Shown: positions 59,195-64,000 of the stretch, one piece after another | How the letters are laid out: every line of letters begins with the position of its first letter | How positions within the stretch are numbered: the first letter of the stretch is position 1 | Origin: Verrucomicrobiota bacterium | Lineage (GTDB): Bacteria > Verrucomicrobiota > Verrucomicrobiia > Verrucomicrobiales > DEV007 | DNA: 64,000 nucleotides | Direction of reading: 5' to 3' | Assembly: GCA_018970725.1 (NCBI GenBank) | Contig: JAGWVU010000026.1 | Location: forward strand, 1 to 64,000 | Program-made: the position numbers and the translations under genes | The notes under the pieces: model-generated | Databases searched by the model: none | The model's input: the letters and a program-made list of their open reading frames with translations, nothing else | Told to the model about the DNA's origin: nothing

Positions 59195-60049
59195 TCAAGT
59201 GTTGATGAGGTCGAGGATGGTGATTTCCGGGCGGCAAAAGAGCCGCGCGTGGATGGCCACGGTGCCGAGGCCGCGTGAGACATAGAGGTTCGTCCGGGGG
59301 GAGATCCGGTAGAGCCCGCGGGTGTATTTGACCCCGTGGGGAACGGTGCGCAGGACGATGCCGCCGGGGGCGCAAATCTGTCCGCCATGGGTGTGACCGG
59401 AGACCTGCAAGGCGATTTTGTCCCGCCACTCCAGCGGGATGGCAGCGATGGGATCCGGTTCGTGATACGCCAGGAGGAGTCGCTCCTCCTGATGCAATCC
59501 TTTGAAGAGGCCTGGGTCGGGCAGACCGGTCCATGCGGAATCGAATCCGGCGAGAACGAGGGTTCCCGCCGGGTGCCGCAAGCGGACGAGCCGGTCCCGG
59601 AGCAGTTCGATGCCGTTGCGATCCAGCGAGGTGGTGACCGAACGCCGTCCGTGCGAGCAATCGTGGTTTCCCAAGACGGCTTTGACTCCCATGGGGGCGC
59701 GGAGTTTGCCGAGGATCGAAAGGATTTCCGGCGCCGCCTCGCCGACGGAAGTGATGTAGTCTCCGAGGAGAAGGATGAGGTCGGGCCGTTCCCGGTTGGC
59801 CAGCGCCACCGCGCTCTCGAAGAAAGCGCCTTCGAACAGAGGATCGTAGTGAAAATCCGTGAGCAGGGCGACCCGGAGCGCGGGCGGAGCGGAAGGGCCG
59901 AGTGCGATGGGCAGCCGATGCCGGACGATCTCGATCCAGTGACGTTCGAGGGTGGTGCCGTGGAGATAAGACGCTCCACTGGCGAGACCCGCGGTGGCGT
60001 AGGCCAGCGCTCGACGCCGGGAGGGGAACAGGGGGATTCCGGGCCGCAT
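59195..60049 (-). CDS. Metallophosphoesterase, exported or membrane-anchored
   Basis: 284-aa calcineurin-like phosphoesterase with all four motifs: LLTDFHYDP, LLLGDYI, GNHD and GHTHGGQ. N-terminal residues include RRRALAYATAGLASGAS, a Tat-like or anchoring hydrophobic segment. This YkuE/UDP-2,3-diacylglucosamine-hydrolase-like group acts on nucleotides or lipid-linked phosphates; the substrate here is unknown. ATG at 60049 begins the segment; the frame upstream is only antisense. It follows the vWA membrane protein gene by 50 bases. Confidence 0.9.
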   Translation of the reverse strand: MRPGIPLFPSRRRALAYATAGLASGASYLHGTTLERHWIEIVRHRLPIALGPSAPPALRVALLTDFHYDPLFEGAFFESAVALANRERPDLILLLGDYITSVGEAAPEILSILGKLRAPMGVKAVLGNHDCSHGRRSVTTSLDRNGIELLRDRLVRLRHPAGTLVLAGFDSAWTGLPDPGLFKGLHQEERLLLAYHEPDPIAAIPLEWRDKIALQVSGHTHGGQICAPGGIVLRTVPHGVKYTRGLYRISPRTNLYVSRGLGTVAIHARLFCRPEITILDLINT

Positions 60050-60099
60050 AGCGGAGGAAAGATACGCGATTCCGGCTGGTTCGTCCAATGCGACCGGTC

Positions 60100-62106
60100 T
60101 CAAGCTGCAGGGGAGCCGGAAAGTGCGGGCCGGGGATGGTTGGCCCACCACGTCTCCAAAAGAAGAAGCAAAAGGAGGATGGGGAGGAGCCATCGCCAAA
60201 GGCGCTGCTCTCCTTCTGATTCCGCGGCCTGGAGGCGAAGTGGGGGCGGACCCGCTCCGTCCGGTCCCCCTTGGGCCGGTGCGCCGACCGGAATGCCCAG
60301 GGCGGCGAGGCTTTCCACCGGGAACGTCTCCAACCGGCTCTCCCCCGGGGGCAGGTTGCAGGCCACCAAGCGCTCGGTGACGCCATCCCGGGTCGGAAAA
60401 AGCCCGGGAGCGGTGGCCCGGAACGGCGCACCCGATTTCCCGGGAAAGACATCGCCGACGAGGTAACGGTCCGGCTCACGGTGCCGGAAGCCGGCCTCCC
60501 CGAGCATCGCGTAGACCAGGGGCACGAACTTGGAGGAGAGCGGAAGCTGGGAGTCCGACGGCACCCAATTGAACGCGCTCAGAAAGATGCGGCCTTGCCC
60601 CAGCGGCCATTCAACGAGCGCGGGAGCTTGCGAATCGAACCTCGCGAGGATACGGGCCTTGGGCGGAAGCTTGATGAGCCGGTGCTTCCAAGTATGGATT
60701 TTGCTGAAGTCGCGCAGCCCGGGAATGGCGAACGGTCGGAAGACGGGGTGATCGAAGTCGATCTCTCCGAAGAGGGCATAGTCTTTGACGGGGGCCTCCG
60801 AGACGGCGAATCCACGGTCCAACCCGGTCAACCATGAACTGGAGATCGCGTCGGGCAGCAGGAGAACGGCGGTGCCGCCCTCCCCGATGAATTGCCGCAG
60901 AGACTGCAGGTTTTGCGCATCGGGGCGACCCGCCAGAACGACGACATCGACGTCCTTCCAATCGGATCCGGTGAGTTCGCCGACGGGGCGGGACCTGACC
61001 TCGGGGCGCAGGGTCTCCGTGGATGTGAGGGAACGGCTCAGGAAAAACAGGGGCGAGGTGGTGTCACCGGGCGCGGCGGGCGGACCTGTGTAGAGGATGC
61101 GGACCAACCGGGCCCGGCGTGGGGCGACAAAGGCGCGATTGTCGAAAGGCTCGGCATCTCCGGTCAGTTCGAGTTCGGTGGCTTCCGGGGAGGGGCGGGG
61201 AGGGGCGCTCAAGACGCGACTGGCTCCGGGAGGCAGCCGGATTTCGACCGCTGAGGCGGGCTGATCCTTCCAACGGACGGAGAGAACGGCGTCCCCGGGG
61301 GCGCCATGGGAGCGGGCCAGCCGGAGTCGGATGGATTCAAGGTTCCGTGGGCCTGGGGCGGGCTCGTCCTCCTCCGAAGCCGAGGCCACGACCTGAAGGG
61401 AAGCGTTGAGACGTCGTGGCCCGGGGTTGGTGGGCACGGGCACCCCGGTCAGGCGGAGGCCGGGTGGCCAGGCAAAGGTCCCCAAGCGCTCCCGGGCGGA
61501 GCTCTCCTGGAAATCACTGATCAAAAGGATCTCCTGGCTGGTGCTCCTGCCGCGGGACTCCGCTTGGACGAGGGCGACGGCAGCGGGCAGTGCCTGATCC
61601 AGAGAAGTTCCGGCCCAACCCGGCGCGAGGGAGGACAGCACGGTCGCGAACCCATTCCTTGCGTCCGGCGCGGAGGCGAAGGGGACAAGTACTTCCAAAT
61701 CCCGGTCGAAGGCGGCGAGGGCGATGCGGTCGCCGGGAGCGGTTTCGGAGGCGAGTCGTTGGACGGCGGCGAGGGCGTCGTCCCAAGCGCCCGTCTGGCG
61801 CATGGAGGCGCTGCGGTCGAGGAGGAAGAGACGGACGGTGAGCGGGGTGGCGGCGGGTGGGGACGGGCTCCGCCAGAGTGGTCTGCCGAAGAGAAGCGCC
61901 AAAAAGAGGAGGGCGGCGCAGCGCAGGGCGAGGAGGACCCAATGTTCAATGCGGCTGCTGCGGCGTTGTGGCGGGTCCTGCGGGTCGAGGAAGAGGGTGG
62001 AGCTGAACTCGATCCGGTCCCGGGCCGGACGCCGCCGGAGGTGGAGAACGATCGGGACGACGACCGCCAGGGAGCCCAAAAGGTAAAGCGGGAAGAGGAA
62101 GCTCAC
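60100..62106 (-). CDS. BatA/vWA-domain membrane protein
   Basis: 668-aa protein opening with the BatA N-terminal double membrane region (VSFLFPLYLLGSLAVVVPIV, given as SFLFPLYLLGSL and VPIVLHLRRR, then WVLLALRCAALLFLALLF), a vWA domain with metal site DRSAS (about 105-109), a glutamine-amidotransferase-like C-terminal half and a final membrane segment (LLPILLLLLLLE). Such proteins are common in Planctomycetes and Verrucomicrobia, often with MoxR and DUF58 genes, which are not seen here. GTG 62106 is the chosen start; it overlaps the znuB stop as GTGA. Confidence 0.87.
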   Translation of the reverse strand: MSFLFPLYLLGSLAVVVPIVLHLRRRPARDRIEFSSTLFLDPQDPPQRRSSRIEHWVLLALRCAALLFLALLFGRPLWRSPSPPAATPLTVRLFLLDRSASMRQTGAWDDALAAVQRLASETAPGDRIALAAFDRDLEVLVPFASAPDARNGFATVLSSLAPGWAGTSLDQALPAAVALVQAESRGRSTSQEILLISDFQESSARERLGTFAWPPGLRLTGVPVPTNPGPRRLNASLQVVASASEEDEPAPGPRNLESIRLRLARSHGAPGDAVLSVRWKDQPASAVEIRLPPGASRVLSAPPRPSPEATELELTGDAEPFDNRAFVAPRRARLVRILYTGPPAAPGDTTSPLFFLSRSLTSTETLRPEVRSRPVGELTGSDWKDVDVVVLAGRPDAQNLQSLRQFIGEGGTAVLLLPDAISSSWLTGLDRGFAVSEAPVKDYALFGEIDFDHPVFRPFAIPGLRDFSKIHTWKHRLIKLPPKARILARFDSQAPALVEWPLGQGRIFLSAFNWVPSDSQLPLSSKFVPLVYAMLGEAGFRHREPDRYLVGDVFPGKSGAPFRATAPGLFPTRDGVTERLVACNLPPGESRLETFPVESLAALGIPVGAPAQGGPDGAGPPPLRLQAAESEGEQRLWRWLLPILLLLLLLETWWANHPRPALSGSPAA

Positions 62107-62975
62107 GACCGGATCGGCAACGATGACGCCGCCCGGAGACTTTGCCACCACTTCCAGCCGAAAACCGCGAGGTAAGAGGCCGCGGAGAGCAGAATGATGG
62201 CCGGGCCTGCCGGGATTTCCACCGTGTAGCTCCAAGCGATGCCGAGCGTGGACTGGATCATGGCCAGAACGGTGGCGAGACACATGGCGTGCCAAAGTTT
62301 CCCGGTGGCATGGAGACCGGCGGCGGCGGGAAGGACGATAAGGGCGATGGCCAGCACAATGCCGGCGAGCTGGACCAACAAGACCACGCTGAGTGAGGTG
62401 AGGATGAGGAGCAGCATGTAGTAGAGCGGAACATTGACTCCCCGGAGGCGGGCGAACTCCTCATCGAAACAGACGGCCATGAGCGGGTTGTAAAAGAAGA
62501 GACAGAGGAGCACAACGACCAGTCCGAGGGCGCCCATGATCCAGAGATCGGCGGGTGCGATATATAAAATGCTTCCGACGAGAAAGCTCTCCAGATTGCC
62601 GTTGAAGCCGGGCGAGTAATAGAGGAAGAGCAGGCCAGCGCTCATTCCAACGGCCCAGACCACGCTGATGATGGTGTCCTCGCGCTCGCGAAGATACAGA
62701 CTGACATAACCAATGATGATGGCGGAGATCACGGCCGCCACGATGGCTCCCAAGACCGGCGCGCACCAGTCCCAGCCGAAATGGGCCCGGGCGAAGACGG
62801 CGAACCCGATTCCCGCGAGGACGCTATGGGCGATGGCCGCTGCGATGTAAGTGATGCGACGCGCCACCACATAGGTGCCGACCACGCCGAAATTGACACT
62901 GGCAATCAAGCTCGCCAGCGTCGCCAACTGGACGATGGAACCCGGGGTGAGGACTTCCTGGAGAAACGCGTTCAT
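62103..62975 (-). CDS. znuB: Zinc/manganese ABC transporter permease
   Basis: 290-aa ABC-3 family membrane permease with about eight hydrophobic segments, including the conserved AAAIAHSVLAGIG and AGIVLAIALIVLPAAAG regions. It forms the channel for the metal delivered by the ZnuA-like protein. Zinc versus manganese cannot be settled from sequence. It overlaps znuC by four bases and the vWA gene by four bases. Confidence 0.92.
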   Translation of the reverse strand: MNAFLQEVLTPGSIVQLATLASLIASVNFGVVGTYVVARRITYIAAAIAHSVLAGIGFAVFARAHFGWDWCAPVLGAIVAAVISAIIIGYVSLYLREREDTIISVVWAVGMSAGLLFLYYSPGFNGNLESFLVGSILYIAPADLWIMGALGLVVVLLCLFFYNPLMAVCFDEEFARLRGVNVPLYYMLLLILTSLSVVLLVQLAGIVLAIALIVLPAAAGLHATGKLWHAMCLATVLAMIQSTLGIAWSYTVEIPAGPAIILLSAASYLAVFGWKWWQSLRAASSLPIRS

Positions 62976-63736
62976 GCCGGGGGTGTTCCGGGACCGGAAA
63001 CCTCATGGTCACAGGGGGCGAAATGTTGTTCCCGCAATTCCGCGCTGTAGATTTGCCGCAAGGTCTCCCCGTCGAGATCCGAGACCCGGTGGCGGTGCAC
63101 CCGGCGGTTGACGCAGATCACTTGATCGGTCAGTCGTTCCACCAGTCCGAGATCGTGCGTCACCAGGACGATGGTGACCTTCTGTCTCAGCTCCTCGAGC
63201 AGTTCCACGAAACGCTCCTCCACGGTGAGATCGACGTTCGCAGTCGGTTCGTCAAGCAACAGGAGGCGCGGTTCGGTGCAGAGCGCCCGGGCAATGAGGA
63301 TGCGCTGTTTCTGCCCGCCGGAGAGGGCGGCGAAGGGGCGCTCCTCGAGACCGGACAGCCCGACCCGCCGGAAGGTCTCGCGGGCGGCTTCCCGGTCCGC
63401 CGCGGGGTAACGTCCCCACCAGGGAAGCCTGTCCAACCGTCCCATGAGGACCACCTCCATGCAGGTGATGGGGAACTTGGGATCGAAGTGAAGATGTTGC
63501 GGCACGTAGCCGATGAGCCGGCAACCGGTGTGCGGAGCATGATCGAAGACCTGGATGCTGCCGCTATCGGGCTTGAGCAACCCGAGGGCGAGTTTCAGCA
63601 GGGTGCTCTTGCCGCCGCCGTTGGGCCCGATCATGGCGACACACTCGCCTTCCGCAACCCGCAGACTCACATCCATGAGGACGGAAACCTCCCGGTAACG
63701 GAAACTGGCGTGGCGGAATTCGATCGCGGCAGCCAC
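62972..63736 (-). CDS. znuC: Zinc/manganese ABC transporter ATP-binding protein
   Basis: 254-aa ABC ATPase of the ZnuC/MntB type: Walker [10 protein letters not shown] (37-45), Q-loop YVPQHLHF, signature LSGGQKQR and Walker [13 protein letters not shown]. The C-terminal part is His-containing ([13 protein letters not shown]). The start is GTG at 63736, nine bases after the znuA-like stop. Energises metal import with znuB. Confidence 0.94.
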   Translation of the reverse strand: MAAAIEFRHASFRYREVSVLMDVSLRVAEGECVAMIGPNGGGKSTLLKLALGLLKPDSGSIQVFDHAPHTGCRLIGYVPQHLHFDPKFPITCMEVVLMGRLDRLPWWGRYPAADREAARETFRRVGLSGLEERPFAALSGGQKQRILIARALCTEPRLLLLDEPTANVDLTVEERFVELLEELRQKVTIVLVTHDLGLVERLTDQVICVNRRVHRHRVSDLDGETLRQIYSAELREQHFAPCDHEVSGPGTPPA

Positions 63737-63745
63737 GGGATCGGT

Positions 63746-64000
63746 TCAACGGGAGGCTTTGACGGCGTCGCCCAACGCACGCAGGGTGGCGATGACATCC
63801 TGATCAAGATCATTGACAGGGTGGACCGTGGCACCGATGGCCCGGGCCATTTTTTCCGCGCTGGCCTGACTGAACTGGGGTTGCACCAGAATCAGCTTCA
63901 CGCCTTCCGCCTTGGCGCGGTTGATGAGTTCGGTGAGATGCTTGGCGGAAGGTTCGCGGCCCTTTGTCTCGATGGCCTCCTGTTGCATCCCGTAGGTGCG
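63746..64000 (-). CDS. znuA: Zinc ABC transporter substrate-binding protein, 3' end
   Basis: Only the C-terminal about 85 residues are in the window; the gene continues beyond its right edge. The visible part (YGMQQEAIETKGREPSAKH, then AEGVKLILVQPQFSQASAE and GATVHPVNDL) matches the ZnuA/TroA C-terminal lobe, which binds periplasmic zinc or manganese. First gene of the metal-import run znuA-znuC-znuB. The metal-binding histidines and any Zur box are outside the window. Confidence 0.85.
   Translation of the reverse strand, partial: RTYGMQQEAIETKGREPSAKHLTELINRAKAEGVKLILVQPQFSQASAEKMARAIGATVHPVNDLDQDVIATLRALGDAVKASR

Noticed and set aside
1-64000. CRISPR arrays, tRNA genes, insertion sequences, prophage
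   Set aside because: No spaced direct repeats, cloverleaf-type sequence, transposase or phage protein was found on reading the gene list and intergenic gaps.

Overview
The window is 64 kb of G+C-rich, gene-dense bacterial chromosome. Two tandem plus one separate DUF1549/DUF1553-DUF1501 gene pairs, a DUF1080 protein, a sulfatase and a PL10-type pectate lyase are hallmarks of the Planctomycetes-Verrucomicrobia-Chlamydiae group. Together with the LPS-heptose genes (gmhA, rfaE1), a Gram-negative Verrucomicrobiota member is the best guess (inference). No rRNA, tRNA, CRISPR array, transposase or phage gene was seen.

Layout. 0.1-3.5 kb: a double-length sialidase-like protein divergent from an AraC-type regulator. 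3.6-10.4 kb (minus): Ser/Thr kinase, ClpX-like AAA+ ATPase, degenerate class III cyclase, recR, lipA. 10.4-14.7 kb: an RluD-type pseudouridine synthase, a squalene/phytoene synthase, hemW, and a TIR-SUMF1 fusion. 14.7-17.7 kb (minus): parvulin, TPR protein, serine hydrolase, YjbQ. 18.2-21.1 kb (minus): a NusG/RfaH-like factor heads an operon with rfaE1, gmhA, a DUF971 protein and a retropepsin-like protease. 21.2-25.4 kb (plus): FeS-type photolyase, pectate lyase, DUF1080 protein, DUF2905 protein. 25.5-34.4 kb (minus): two consecutive DUF1549/1553-DUF1501 pairs. 34.5-35.3 kb: a coupled 74-aa protein and TPR protein. 35.5-38.8 kb (plus): two exported unknowns and a histidine-rich permease pair. 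38.9-42.3 kb (plus): a third DUF1549/1553-DUF1501 pair, followed by a vWA remnant on the other strand. 42.9-48.5 kb (minus): carA, FHA protein, purA, uppS and an NtrC-like regulator with Glu at its phosphoacceptor site. 48.8-54.7 kb (plus): a single-module NRPS (C-A-PCP-TE) with a cyclic-peptide-type ABC exporter and a clear terminator. 54.7-58.0 kb (minus): queF-queE-queD and a sulfatase. 58.0-64.0 kb (minus): nagA, metallophosphoesterase, a BatA/vWA membrane protein, znuB, znuC and the 3' end of znuA, cut by the window edge.

How genes work together. Sialidase, sulfatase, nagA and pectate lyase point to use of complex, partly sulfated glycans. The NRPS and exporter form a compact secondary-metabolite locus. 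The kinase, AAA+ and pseudocyclase genes look like one regulatory operon. The histidine-rich permease pair and the znu system both concern metal handling. Most genes are packed with 4-base start/stop overlaps or gaps below 60 bases. Shine-Dalgarno sequences are rarely visible, so several start sites are judgement calls, noted where they matter.
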